64,000 bases of DNA from positions 32,147-96,146 of the forward strand of contig JBEEFW010000059.1 of the NCBI GenBank assembly GCA_041166385.1, in the 5' to 3' direction. This document shows, in pieces, positions 25,208-33,939 of the stretch (position 1 is the first letter of the stretch; each line of letters begins with the position of its first letter). The translations under genes were made by a program, and so were the position numbers. The notes below the pieces were generated by a model that had not been told where the DNA came from, ran no database searches, and saw nothing but the letters and a program-made list of their open reading frames with translations. Source of the stretch: DASUCS01 sp041166385. GTDB taxonomy: Bacteria; Actinomycetota; Acidimicrobiia; Acidimicrobiales; JACDCH01.

Positions 25208-25887
25208 GGAAGCAACCCGTGCACCAACATGTCGACGCACACTTGCTCGGCCATCTCGTCGGTGATGTTGCCGCTGTCCTGATCGCCATGGCGATGGTTG
25301 GCGAACCAGGAGATCGACTCGACGAGGAAGCGCGCGGTGGCGGCCGTGTCGGGAACTGGGCGCAGCTGTCCGCTCTCGATGCGCATCGAGAGGTACGTCT
25401 CGATCTTCTTGATGAACCCGCGGCGCCCTTTGAGATAGAAGCCTGCGCGGAGCTCCGGCAGGTCGACGGCTGATCGTTCGATGAGACCGATGAGCGTGCG
25501 TCCGCGTGTGATCGAGTTGAACAGCTCCCGGACGATGGCTTCGACCTCGGCCGGTATGTCGTCGGCCTTCTCACGGTCCGCCGCGGCGTTGAGCGCGCTG
25601 AGCTTCGACGTTCGGCCGAGGGCCTGGACGCTGTGCTTGACGGTCTCGCCCGGATCAGGTGACGGGATCGGCAGCGACGATGGGGTGGACGACACGCCCG
25701 ACGCTCGCTCGATCACGAGATGGAAGAGCGCATCTTTGCTTTCGACGTACGTGTAGATCGTTCCGGGCGCGATCCCGAGATCCGACGCCACGTCGGTGAT
25801 CAGCGTGCGGCGGTAGCCCTTCTCACCGAAGATCCGCGTGGCCGACCCGACGATGTCGTCGAGTCTCGCTTTCGGGCGAGGCACCAT
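25204..25887 (-). CDS. TetR-family transcriptional regulator
   Basis: 227 residues. N-terminal helix-turn-helix: ARLDDIVGSATRIFGEKGYRRTLITDVASDLGIAPGTIYTYVESKDALF. The ligand domain has no recognisable signature. A perfect 23-base palindrome lies just upstream of its -10 (TACCTT, 6 bases before the ATG), so self-repression is likely, and the downstream GT39 gene would be controlled with it. Confidence 0.9.
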   Translation of the reverse strand: MVPRPKARLDDIVGSATRIFGEKGYRRTLITDVASDLGIAPGTIYTYVESKDALFHLVIERASGVSSTPSSLPIPSPDPGETVKHSVQALGRTSKLSALNAAADREKADDIPAEVEAIVRELFNSITRGRTLIGLIERSAVDLPELRAGFYLKGRRGFIKKIETYLSMRIESGQLRPVPDTAATARFLVESISWFANHRHGDQDSGNITDEMAEQVCVDMLVHGLLP

Positions 25888-25893
25888 TTGCCC

Positions 25894-25922
25894 AAGGTAT
25901 GACTGAATGACTCATTCAGTCA
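25894..25922. promoter_or_regulatory. TetR operator (perfect 23-base palindrome) with -10 element
   Basis: Positions 25900-25922 read as arms TGACTGAATGA / TCATTCAGTCA around one central base, a perfect inverted repeat. On the minus strand it is followed directly by -10 TACCTT (25899 to 25894). TGAATGA-NN-TCATTCA type sites are common TetR operators. The end of the nitroreductase gene lies 13 bases away. Confidence 0.8.
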
Positions 25923-25934
25923 ACGTGACGCTAG

Positions 25935-26594
25935 TCACGTCAAGGAGACTTTCTGGCCCCACTGATTCCAGTACGTGACCTCGGCAGCCGGCTTGCGCTT
26001 GGCCGGCTTGAATTCGTCGCCGATCGTGTACGCGACGGGCAGCAGCGCCACTTGGGTGACGGTGTCGGGGATGCCGAGGAGCGCAGCCGCCTCCTGCTCG
26101 TAGCCGAGGTGCAGCGTCGTCCACGCGGCGCCGAGGCCGCGTGACCGCAGCGCCAGCATGAACGACCACGCCGCGGGCAGGATCGAGCCGAAGTACCCAG
26201 CGGCGGTCATGCGGTCGGTACCTTCGGGCAGGCGATCGAGCGCGATCGGGATCACGTGCACAGGAACTTCGTGCAGATGGTCGGCGAGATACGAGGAGGA
26301 ATCGATGATCGCCTCGTTCGGACCGCGGCCCGACGCCTCGATCTCCTTCCGCCGTTCGCTGATGTATGGCTCCCAGGTACGCCGGTAGAGATCGGCCAGC
26401 CCCATGCGGAGCTCCGGGTCGTCGACGACCATCCACCGCCAGCGCTGCGTGTTTCCGCCCGTCGGTGCCTGGAGCGCGAGCTCGAGACACTCGAGCACGA
26501 CCTCGCGCGGAACGGGACGGGTGAGATCCAAACGTTTGCGCACCGAGCGGGTGGAGGTGAGCAGACGATCGGTTTGGGCGAGGTCGAAGGCCAT
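25935..26594 (-). CDS. nitroreductase-family FMN oxidoreductase
   Basis: 219 residues. STRSVRKRLDLTRPVPREVVLECLELALQAPTGGNTQRWRWMVV is the FMN-binding start of the nitroreductase fold; ILPAAWSFMLALRSRGLGAAWTTLHL and GIPDTVTQVALLPVAYTIGD follow. It resembles the actinobacterial Acg-like/BluB-like single-domain group. Substrate unknown. TACGGT lies 7 bases before the ATG (leaderless). Confidence 0.85.
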   Translation of the reverse strand: MAFDLAQTDRLLTSTRSVRKRLDLTRPVPREVVLECLELALQAPTGGNTQRWRWMVVDDPELRMGLADLYRRTWEPYISERRKEIEASGRGPNEAIIDSSSYLADHLHEVPVHVIPIALDRLPEGTDRMTAAGYFGSILPAAWSFMLALRSRGLGAAWTTLHLGYEQEAAALLGIPDTVTQVALLPVAYTIGDEFKPAKRKPAAEVTYWNQWGQKVSLT

Positions 26595-26634
26595 GGCTCG
26601 GACCGTAGTTGGATGGGTCTGCTAATACCGCACC
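26595..26634. promoter_or_regulatory. divergent leaderless promoters, nitroreductase and LLM genes
   Basis: Minus strand TACGGT (26607 to 26602) 7 bases before ATG 26594. Plus strand TAATAC at 26623-26628, 6 bases before ATG 26635. Confidence 0.5.
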
Positions 26635-27552
26635 ATGCGCATCTCGATCAACGGGTCGGCGACCATGGTGTTTCCGTCCGTCCCCAACGCCCTCGCCGAT
26701 CTCGAGGCGACGAAGGCGGAAGGCTTCGCTGGGTACTGGCTCGCGCAGGTGGGGTTGGGCGATGCCCTCACCGTCTTCGCTGCTGCGGGTGCGAGCACCG
26801 AGGGAATGGAAGTCGGCACTGCCGTGATCCCGACGTTTCCTCGTCACCCAACCGCGTTGGCCGCGCAGGCATTGACCACACAAGCCGCGATCCCCGGCCG
26901 CCTGATCCTTGGTATCGGCCTGTCGCACCAGCCGTCCGTCGAGGGCACATGGAAGATGAAGTGGGACCGACCGGTTCGGCACATGCGCGAGTACCTCGAT
27001 GTGCTGCTGCCGCTGCTCGAAGCCGGAAGCGTCAACGCCACCGGCGAGTTCTGGAGCGCGGAGATGGCGGGTGTTCGGCCGACGGAAACTGTCCCGTCGG
27101 TGATGCTCGCCGCGCTCGGTCCGCAGATGCTCGACATGGCGGGTCGCAGAACCGACGGCACCGTCCTGTGGCTCGTCGGTCCGCGCACGATCGCCGAACA
27201 CATCGCGCCGCGCATCAACGAGGCCGCGGCCGCCGCGAATCGTGCGGCGCCACGTGTTGTGTGCAGCCTTCCCGTGTGCGTCACGGACGACGAGGCCGGC
27301 GCGCGGGCGTTGATCGGTCAGTTCCTGGACGGTTACCAGGAGCTGCCGAGCTATCGAGCGATGCTCGACCGCGAAGGTGCCGACGGTCCCGCCGACGTCG
27401 CCATCGTCGGAACGGAGGCGCAGGTCCACGACGCGCTCGGCGTGCTCGCCGCGGGCGGCACGACCGACTTCGCAGGGCTACCGATGAGCCTCGATCCCGA
27501 GGTCGTCGCGCGCACCCGCCAATGTCTTCTCGACTGGCGAGGCGCGTCCTAG
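26635..27552 (+). CDS. LLM-class (F420-type) oxidoreductase
   Basis: 305 residues. LADLEATKAEGFAGYWLAQVGLGDALTVFAAAG, MEVGTAVIPTFPRHPTALAAQALTTQAAIPGRLILGIGLSHQPSVEG and PSVMLAALGPQMLDMAGRRTDGTVLW are TIM-barrel luciferase-like motifs; the TGTV/LGIGLSH form is frequent in F420-dependent actinobacterial members. The divergent neighbour is a nitroreductase. No substrate can be assigned. The end overlaps the convergent peptidase gene by 4 bases. Confidence 0.88.
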   Translation: MRISINGSATMVFPSVPNALADLEATKAEGFAGYWLAQVGLGDALTVFAAAGASTEGMEVGTAVIPTFPRHPTALAAQALTTQAAIPGRLILGIGLSHQPSVEGTWKMKWDRPVRHMREYLDVLLPLLEAGSVNATGEFWSAEMAGVRPTETVPSVMLAALGPQMLDMAGRRTDGTVLWLVGPRTIAEHIAPRINEAAAAANRAAPRVVCSLPVCVTDDEAGARALIGQFLDGYQELPSYRAMLDREGADGPADVAIVGTEAQVHDALGVLAAGGTTDFAGLPMSLDPEVVARTRQCLLDWRGAS

Positions 27553-29741
27553 CCCTCGTCCTTCTGTTCTTGCGTCGGCGGACCACCGGATGAGGGGTCC
27601 GGCGACGCAATTTCGTGGGGGAGTGGCGGTGGTGGCGGCGGGGGAGGCGCGGGTGGGTAGTACGGCGGCACCGGGGTCGCCCACTCGGGCCACGGGGCCG
27701 GCGTCGGCGCGCGAGCGGCCTGCTGCTTCGCGGCTCGCACCTCGAGCGTGCGCCGGGCGAACGGTCGACCCCAGGTCCACAGCGCGTAGCCCGTGGCGAT
27801 CATCGCGAGCACTATGACGAGCCGGATGACGCCCGCCTTCGTGGCGTCCTTCGACTGACGGCGAGCGCTGTCGGCCAGCGAGATCGCCCGCGTCGCATCG
27901 CCCTTGTCGAGCGCGTTCTCGGCGTCGCTCACCTTGTCGTCGGCTCCTGCGAACAACAGTCCGAACGTGCCGACGATGCCGTGGCTCGAATGCACCGAGT
28001 TGCTCGCGTCGACGATGTGGCGGGCGGCATCCAGATCGCGATTCGCCTCGTCGGCCACGGCCCGCAAGTCGAGGTCGCCGTCGCTCTCGTAGTGCTGCTG
28101 CAGCACTGTCGGGACGGATCGGTTGAGCGGCCGGAGCGTCTCCGCGATCTGGTCGCGGGTGCGCAGGATCTCGCGGGCATCGGGTAGCAGCGCGGTCGCT
28201 TGGTTGAAGTTCCACGAGCTCATGGCCGCCCGAATGGCGAGCGGAGCTCCCCAACCCGCGCTGCTGTCGACGAACTGGTGGTACGACGCCCGCGCCGGGT
28301 CGCGCGCGAGCAAGGAACTGGCGTCGTCCAACGTGAACACGTATTGCGTGAACAGCATCGTCGCTTGCTTCGAGCCGCCGACCTCCTCGAGCAGGTCGAG
28401 AAGCTCGTGGGACGTTGCGGTGGTCGACGACTCGTCGGCACTCGTGGAGGTTTGATAGGCGAGCCGCTTGTGCGCCGCGGCATCGATCACCTTCTTGAGC
28501 GCGTCCAGCCCGACTTCTGTGCTGATCGTGCGCAAGATCGTCCACGAGGCGTCGTAGCCGAAGCGCTCCCGCTCCAGTGTGTCACTGTCCTGCAGCCTCG
28601 GCTTGCCCCAGTCGTTGAGCTTGAACGCCGACGGTGAATCTGGAGCGACCAACCCAGGTGACTGGAGCGACTCGCCCACCTTCTCGATCGCGCGTGACGC
28701 GAACTCGTTCGCAAAGGCCTCGTTGACCCACCGCTCGGCGAAGAGGTCGTTGTTGAACCATGTGTGCGAGATCTCGTGCAGTACGACGATGGCGTCGAGC
28801 CCGTCGCCGATCTCGATCGAATTCTTCGTCTGGTCGTACCAGCCGGCGTACCCGTACAGATACGGCGCCGCGGTCTCCGTCACGGTGAGGTCCTTCGTCG
28901 TGTCCGGCCACCGTTGTCCGATCAGTTGCTCGAGCTCCGGCAGGCCTTTCTTCAACTGGCCGTCGACGAACTCGACCCATTGTTGGTCGTCAGGCCAACC
29001 CTTCACCACGATGCGCTGGCCGTCGACCGTCGCTTCCTTCTCGACGAGTTGCGCGTCGTTGCTCGCCGAGACGGCGGCCGTCCAGACATCGGGATCGTCG
29101 ATCGAGTCGGCGACGAATGTCGCTTGGTCGCCGTGCACCTCACGGCGCATGTCGACGCCGACCACCTCGGCACTGAGCGACGCAGGAAGAACGATGTGGA
29201 CGCTCGTGATGCCCGGATCGCCGAAGCCGAACGCGAGGAACGACGAGAACGCGTCGTTGATTCGGGTCAAGCCCGGCGATCTCGGCGGCTGCGCGGGCAG
29301 GTCGTAGTCGAACTCGATGCTCTGACTCTGCGGATAGAAGAGGGCTGGCTTGAGATCGATCGCCGCGATCTTCACGAGCGGTGACGGCGTGTCCTCGGGA
29401 CTGACGTTGAGCGACGCGCCGGTGTCGCGTGTTGCCGAGAAGTTCGTCGCCTCACTCAGGACGGGGACGCCGATGCGCGGGAAGTAGTACTGGCGCACGA
29501 TGCCACCGCTCGTGGTCGACGGCTGCTGATTCGTGACGGTGATCGTCACCTTCACGTGGACGGCATGCGCCGCGAGGTCGAGCGTGTACAACGAGTGCGA
29601 CTCGTACCGGAGGCCTTGTGCGTTGGGCGCCGTGACGGCAACCGCCACCTCGGGCATCGCTGCCCCAGGGGAAGCGGTGACCAACAGCGGACCGAAGGCA
29701 AGCGCGATCGCGAGCACGCCTTGTCCCGCTCGTCGCAGCAT
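27549..29741 (-). CDS. membrane-anchored M1-like (gluzincin) metallopeptidase
   Basis: 730 residues from ATG 29741, which gives a compact signal peptide (MLRRAGQGVLAIALAFG, cleavage near SPGAA); an in-frame ATG 33 bases upstream is possible. Zinc motif HEISH at 322-326 with NEAFANE after it (Glu341 the likely third ligand). The gap of 14 residues is shorter than the 18 of classical M1 enzymes. A C-terminal helix VIRLVIVLAMIATGYALWTWG anchors it, followed by a cytosolic Pro-rich tail. Expected to be an outer-face protease; its substrate is unknown. Confidence 0.82.
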   Translation of the reverse strand: MLRRAGQGVLAIALAFGPLLVTASPGAAMPEVAVAVTAPNAQGLRYESHSLYTLDLAAHAVHVKVTITVTNQQPSTTSGGIVRQYYFPRIGVPVLSEATNFSATRDTGASLNVSPEDTPSPLVKIAAIDLKPALFYPQSQSIEFDYDLPAQPPRSPGLTRINDAFSSFLAFGFGDPGITSVHIVLPASLSAEVVGVDMRREVHGDQATFVADSIDDPDVWTAAVSASNDAQLVEKEATVDGQRIVVKGWPDDQQWVEFVDGQLKKGLPELEQLIGQRWPDTTKDLTVTETAAPYLYGYAGWYDQTKNSIEIGDGLDAIVVLHEISHTWFNNDLFAERWVNEAFANEFASRAIEKVGESLQSPGLVAPDSPSAFKLNDWGKPRLQDSDTLERERFGYDASWTILRTISTEVGLDALKKVIDAAAHKRLAYQTSTSADESSTTATSHELLDLLEEVGGSKQATMLFTQYVFTLDDASSLLARDPARASYHQFVDSSAGWGAPLAIRAAMSSWNFNQATALLPDAREILRTRDQIAETLRPLNRSVPTVLQQHYESDGDLDLRAVADEANRDLDAARHIVDASNSVHSSHGIVGTFGLLFAGADDKVSDAENALDKGDATRAISLADSARRQSKDATKAGVIRLVIVLAMIATGYALWTWGRPFARRTLEVRAAKQQAARAPTPAPWPEWATPVPPYYPPAPPPPPPPPLPHEIASPDPSSGGPPTQEQKDEG

Positions 29742-29778
29742 GGTGTTTCCGCCTGTTCCCCGCCCCAGGGACATGTGA

Positions 29779-30588
29779 CTAACCCGGCAAGATAATTGCC
29801 AGCTGCCGGCTGTGTGCGATCAAACGTCCGTCGGCCGTCCAGAGCTCGCCGTCTTCCTCGAGGAAGCCCTCCGCAACGGTGCGCGTGCGGAAGTTGCCGA
29901 GCACGAAGTCGTCGGGCTCGAGGCCCGGCAACGGCAGCGTCGTCCGGAAGTGGATCGTGAGATCGACGGTCGGTACGGGATTCGGGGCCGTCGCGCGCGT
30001 GAACACGGCCGGTGGAAACGCGTCGGTCATCGCGGCCACGACCGGTCCATCGATCGGCTCGGGGTCGGCGAGCCGGATCCATCCCTCGGTCTCGGCCGGT
30101 CCGGTCGGATCGACCTCCCGGCCCTTCGTGAAGCGGTGGTCCCAGTAGTCGAGGAACGGCAACGGTGGGCGGTCGAGTCCTGCGTGCGTGACGGTCTCGG
30201 CCGCAGGTGCGTCGGGAGCCGGTCGATCGTTCCACGCCTCACCAGGCCAGGGCGGAGAGAACGCGCCGAGCGCGACGGCCATCGGCTTGCCGTCCTGCGT
30301 GAGCCGAGCCTCGCACGTGACCAGCGAGCGGCCGGCCCGGATCACCTCGGTGGTGATCACGGCGCGACCGGTGGTCGGCGGCGCGGGGTAGTGCACCGTG
30401 AGCGATCGGGGCGACCGTTCCGCGTTGCCGTCGAGATCGCCGACGCGCGCCCCGATTGCCCGTAGCAGCACGGCCGCGATGTAGCCACCGTTCGGACCGC
30501 GGGCGATGAACGACGACTGATCGATGTCGAGCGAAAACCGATCGGTGTCGTCGCGCGCAATGGCAGTGAGCGCGCTGAAGCTCGACAT
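29779..30588 (-). CDS. acyl-CoA thioesterase-like protein (double hotdog)
   Basis: 269 residues, ATG overlapping the regulator stop as TGATG. FIARGPNGGYIAAVLLRAIGA and SLTVHYPAPPTTGRAVITTEVIRAGRSLVTCEARLTQDGKPMAVALGAF are the N-terminal hotdog half; VDLTIHFRTTLPLPGLEPDDFVLGNFRTRTVAEGFLEEDGELWTADGRLIAHSRQLAII is the second. This is the thioesterase family with a TesB/DUF4442-like fold. Likely hydrolyses an acyl-CoA; substrate unknown. It is cotranscribed with the upstream GlxA-like regulator. Confidence 0.82.
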   Translation of the reverse strand: MSSFSALTAIARDDTDRFSLDIDQSSFIARGPNGGYIAAVLLRAIGARVGDLDGNAERSPRSLTVHYPAPPTTGRAVITTEVIRAGRSLVTCEARLTQDGKPMAVALGAFSPPWPGEAWNDRPAPDAPAAETVTHAGLDRPPLPFLDYWDHRFTKGREVDPTGPAETEGWIRLADPEPIDGPVVAAMTDAFPPAVFTRATAPNPVPTVDLTIHFRTTLPLPGLEPDDFVLGNFRTRTVAEGFLEEDGELWTADGRLIAHSRQLAIILPG

Positions 30589-31598
30589 CAGGAAGCGACT
30601 TCGCGGAACGTGTGCCGATAGGAGAGCGGCGACGTGTCGAGTATCCGCTTGAAGTGTGTGCGGAGCACGGAGGCCGAGCCGAACCCGCAGCGCTGGGCGA
30701 TGATCTCGACGGGAAGGTCGCTGCTCTCCAGCAAGCGTTGTGCCTGCAGGATCCGTTGGCGCAGAAGCCACTGCAGCGGCGTCGTGCCGGTGACCGATCT
30801 GAACCGCCGAGCGAACGTGCGGGGGCTCGTCAGCGCCCGGCGCGACATGACCTCGACGGTCAACGGTTGATCGAGGTGTTCCAGCACCCAGTCGAGCGTC
30901 GCGGCCAAGGGATCGTTCCCGTCGTCCGCCTGAATCGGAGCCTCGACGAACTGGGCTTGCCCACCATCGCGGTGCGGCGGCACGACCATCCGCCGCGCGA
31001 CGGCGTTGGCGACTTCGACGCCGTAGTCGAGTCGGACCACATGGAGGCAGAGGTCGATGCCCGCGGCCGTGCCGGCGGACGTGAGGATCTGGCCGTCGTC
31101 GACGTACAGCACGTTCGGGTCGACCTCGATGTTCGGGAATCGCGACGACAGCCGATCGGTGTACATCCAGTGCGTCGTCGCGCGCCGCCCGTCGAGCAAT
31201 CCGGCGTGGGCCAGCGCAAACGCTCCGGAGCAGACGCTCATCAATCGAGCGCCGCGGCGGTGCGCTTTGCGCAGCGCGGCCAGCATCGGTTCGGGGGGCC
31301 GAAGCGACGCGTCGCCCGACCACGCCGGGACGATGATCGTGTCGGCGCGATCGAGCGCGCTGAGAGGGCGCGCCCCATCGATCGAGAAGCACTGGTTGGT
31401 CCGCACCCGCGGCCCGTCCGACGAAGCGATGAGGAGCTCGTAGGGCCACGGGTCGAGGATCTCGGGACGCGCCAGACCGAAGACCTCGCAGATCACCGCG
31501 AGCTCGAAGGGCGCCACCCCGTCGGTCACCAACGCGGCCACGACGTGGGGGGACCTCACAGAACCACGGGTCCCCGTCGTTATTCGCTTGTTCGGCAC
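30588..31598 (-). CDS. GlxA/FtrA-type AraC-family transcriptional regulator
   Basis: 336 residues. N-terminal DJ-1/PfpI-like domain (VVAALVTDGVAPFELAVICEVFG ... LMSVCSGAFALAHAGLLDGRRATTHW) with the conserved Cys in SVCSGAF; C-terminal AraC double helix-turn-helix (SPRTFARRFRSVTGTTPLQWLLRQRILQAQRLLESSDLPVEIIAQRCGFGSASVLRTHFK). The architecture is that of FtrA/GlxA activators. Start is GTG. It heads an operon with a thioesterase. Confidence 0.9.
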   Translation of the reverse strand: MPNKRITTGTRGSVRSPHVVAALVTDGVAPFELAVICEVFGLARPEILDPWPYELLIASSDGPRVRTNQCFSIDGARPLSALDRADTIIVPAWSGDASLRPPEPMLAALRKAHRRGARLMSVCSGAFALAHAGLLDGRRATTHWMYTDRLSSRFPNIEVDPNVLYVDDGQILTSAGTAAGIDLCLHVVRLDYGVEVANAVARRMVVPPHRDGGQAQFVEAPIQADDGNDPLAATLDWVLEHLDQPLTVEVMSRRALTSPRTFARRFRSVTGTTPLQWLLRQRILQAQRLLESSDLPVEIIAQRCGFGSASVLRTHFKRILDTSPLSYRHTFREVAS

Positions 31599-31679
31599 CC
31601 CACCATTGTGGCAGAAATCATGTGGTTATGTACATCCCTGCCACTCGCCGAATCGATCATCGAGGAGGAGGATCACGTC

Positions 31680-31850
31680 ATGTTCAGCGTCCACTGTCCC
31701 CAGCACGGCAGCGAGGTCCTGTTGCCGGAGCGCCGCATCGAGTCGTTGCGGAACACGATGGCCGGCATCGAAGTGCGCTGGGTCTGCTACTGCGGACACC
31801 GGGGCTCGTTCATGACCGGCCGTCGCCGCGACCTCACCAACATCGCCTAG
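31680..31850 (+). CDS. 56-residue zinc-ribbon-like protein
   Basis: ATG at 31680 with a strong ribosome site AGGAGGAGG ending 7 bases before it. The product has His5/Cys6 in VHCPQHG and a second cluster WVCYCGHRG, giving a C/H-rich set able to bind zinc, with an Arg-rich tail (TGRRRDLTNIA). I recall similar very small proteins in Acidimicrobiia but no function. Divergent from the GlxA-type gene; convergent with the next gene by 4 bases. Confidence 0.7.
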   Translation: MFSVHCPQHGSEVLLPERRIESLRNTMAGIEVRWVCYCGHRGSFMTGRRRDLTNIA

Positions 31851-31854
31851 TTCG

Positions 31855-32856
31855 TTACTCGGCGATGCCCACCGGGCGGTCGTCGATGATCTGGTCGAGG
31901 TATTCGGAGAGCCCGTAGCCGATCCGGCCGTCGTCGAGCTTCCATTCGGTCAAGCCTTCGCTGATCCGGGTCACGAGTTGCTCGCCGTCGGGCGTCGTAC
32001 GACGATTGCGCAGCGGGATCAGCGAGCGGACCGAGCCTGACACCGACCACTCCTTGTCCTTCGAACGGAGCGTGGCGGTGATCGCCTGGTGATAGGTGTC
32101 GTCACCCTGCCACTCGGTCGAGATCTCGAAGTCGTGGCACAGGTGGAGCCGATCTCCGTCCCACACAAACCCACCGCGCGTGCCGGGGCCGTCCTGGCGG
32201 GCGATGCGACTGCCCATGAATCCGAAGTCCTCGCCGAAGTTGGCGGTGAGCCACCGGTAGTACCACGGTGCCTGCCAGTACCGCGGGCCCCACGAGTGGT
32301 CGCGGAGCCCGTAGCCGTCAAGGGCCCACTCCTGATCGCCGACGCGGATCGTGCCCCGCCCGCCGATGAGTTGCTCGTAGTGGCCCTTCGCGAATTCCTC
32401 ACCCGGCTTCTCATGGGGCTCGTCGGGCTCGCCACCGAACATCGCGGACAAGCCGCGGTAATTGATGCGGACCTCGCACTCCTCGTACGGGTTGTTGGTG
32501 AAGGCTTCGCGTGGGTCCGCCATCTGGAGCGGGTCGTCGAGGATCACGACCTTGCCCGAATAGGAGACGTCGAGCTCCTCGAAGGGCGTGACGACCTCGA
32601 ACTTCATGCCGGCCGCGTCGAACGAGTCGTTGTCGTGCACGTCGGGCCGTTTGAACATGAACCCGACACGGCCGTCGGGCAAGTAGATGCAGCACGTCAT
32701 CTCGCCGGTGCCTTCGTTGGCGCGGTTGCCCAGGCGGAAGAACCCGCCGACCTGGCTCTTCGGGTCGTACACGTTGAAGTACATCGACTCGTTGAAGTTC
32801 GGCTCGGGCCCGAGCTCGTGCATGTATTCGTCTTGCGGTTCCAGTCGCACACCCAT
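31855..32856 (-). CDS. AttH/CrtC-like lipocalin-type protein (DUF7064/7065-like)
   Basis: 333 residues, no signal peptide. Alternating beta-strand sequence with WRLTANF-like blocks: NFNESMYFNVYDPKSQVGGFFRLGNRANEG, DGYGLRDHSWGPRYWQAPWYYRWLTANFGEDFGFMGSRI. The RDHSWGPRYW motif is characteristic of the hydroxyneurosporene synthase/AttH-like double-lipocalin superfamily found beside steroid and fatty-acid genes in actinobacteria. Reaction unknown. TAGGTT on the minus strand lies 6 bases before the ATG. Confidence 0.7.
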   Translation of the reverse strand: MGVRLEPQDEYMHELGPEPNFNESMYFNVYDPKSQVGGFFRLGNRANEGTGEMTCCIYLPDGRVGFMFKRPDVHDNDSFDAAGMKFEVVTPFEELDVSYSGKVVILDDPLQMADPREAFTNNPYEECEVRINYRGLSAMFGGEPDEPHEKPGEEFAKGHYEQLIGGRGTIRVGDQEWALDGYGLRDHSWGPRYWQAPWYYRWLTANFGEDFGFMGSRIARQDGPGTRGGFVWDGDRLHLCHDFEISTEWQGDDTYHQAITATLRSKDKEWSVSGSVRSLIPLRNRRTTPDGEQLVTRISEGLTEWKLDDGRIGYGLSEYLDQIIDDRPVGIAE

Positions 32857-32865
32857 GTTGCGAAC

Positions 32866-33939
32866 CTAGGTCAATGCCACTGCGGCGCGCAGATGTTGCA
32901 CGAGCGAGTCGACGGAGGAGTGCGTGTTCAGCCCGCTGCTCGACGGCATCACATACACCGGGCGCCCACCCACGCGCTGCGCTTGCGGACCGGCGACCGC
33001 CGTGCGCCGGACCGCCGCTCGCCACCCTGCGAGTCCGACGAATACCACCACGTCCGGTTCCAGCCACGAGACCAGCCGCTCGAGTCGTGCGAGCCCGTTC
33101 CGGTACTCGTCCGGCGAGAGCTCGTCGGCCGCGACCGTTGCCCGCTTGACGAGATCCGTGAAGCCGACGCCGTGATGTCGCAACGCGTGCCACGGATCGC
33201 GATCGACTGACGCGAGCCCGGCTGCCAGCGCCGCCGGCCAGAACCGGTTGCCGGGGCGGGCGAACCCGATGCCCGCATCGGCGGCGTACAGGCTGGGGTT
33301 CAACCCGCAGACGAGCACGCGCATACCGGGCCCGACGACGTCGGGCAGCGTTCGCGCCCGTACTGCCTCGAGTTCGATCGTTTCCTCGTGGTTGGCGTGC
33401 GACTCGAGCTCGAGCCGTTCGACGTCGAACCCGGCGCCTCGAACGATGTCGGCCAGATGATCGGCATCCCACAGGGCGAACCACCGGCCGGGAAAGTCGT
33501 CGTTCTCCCGCAGGCGACGACCTTCACCCGTTCCACGGCCGACGCGCATCATGAGACGACCATCGACGCGCAGCGCGCGGTGCAGGTCGGCGAGCGCCAT
33601 CGGAAGATCGACGCTCGCAACGTGCAGGTAGCTGTGGTTCGCCCATGCGCACGCAAACGAGTTCCGCCGGAACGGCAACAAAAGGAGATCGGCCTGGACG
33701 CGACACGCGTCTGGAGAGTTCGCCTTGGTCAGTTCGAGCATCGCCGACGAGAAGTCGAGCGCGACAACGGGCGCGGGCAGCGTGCTGCTGTACCAGCCAG
33801 GTCCGCATCCGAGATCGACGGTCGGTCCTGCGCTGCGCTGGGCGAATGCCTCCGCGCGGTCGAGTTGTCCGGGCTTCCTACGCGCCACCCACCGGTCGGC
33901 CTGCTCCTCGTAGATGGCGCGGGTCTCCTGGTCGCCCAT
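32866..33939 (-). CDS. fusion: SAM methyltransferase + mismatch-specific DNA glycosylase (Mug/TDG-like)
   Basis: 357 residues, ATG overlapping the DUF2207 stop as TGATG. Residues 1-190 are a class I methyltransferase with motif I VDLGCGPGWYS at 41-51, ADLLLLPFR (acidic Asp) and ALRVDGRLMMRVG. Residues about 195-357 are a uracil/mismatch glycosylase domain: VCGLNPSLYAADAGIGFARPGNRFWPA at 210-236 and MPSSSGLN near 338. The two are in one continuous frame with no stop. The role of the methyltransferase in a repair enzyme is unknown. Confidence 0.85.
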   Translation of the reverse strand: MGDQETRAIYEEQADRWVARRKPGQLDRAEAFAQRSAGPTVDLGCGPGWYSSTLPAPVVALDFSSAMLELTKANSPDACRVQADLLLLPFRRNSFACAWANHSYLHVASVDLPMALADLHRALRVDGRLMMRVGRGTGEGRRLRENDDFPGRWFALWDADHLADIVRGAGFDVERLELESHANHEETIELEAVRARTLPDVVGPGMRVLVCGLNPSLYAADAGIGFARPGNRFWPAALAAGLASVDRDPWHALRHHGVGFTDLVKRATVAADELSPDEYRNGLARLERLVSWLEPDVVVFVGLAGWRAAVRRTAVAGPQAQRVGGRPVYVMPSSSGLNTHSSVDSLVQHLRAAVALT

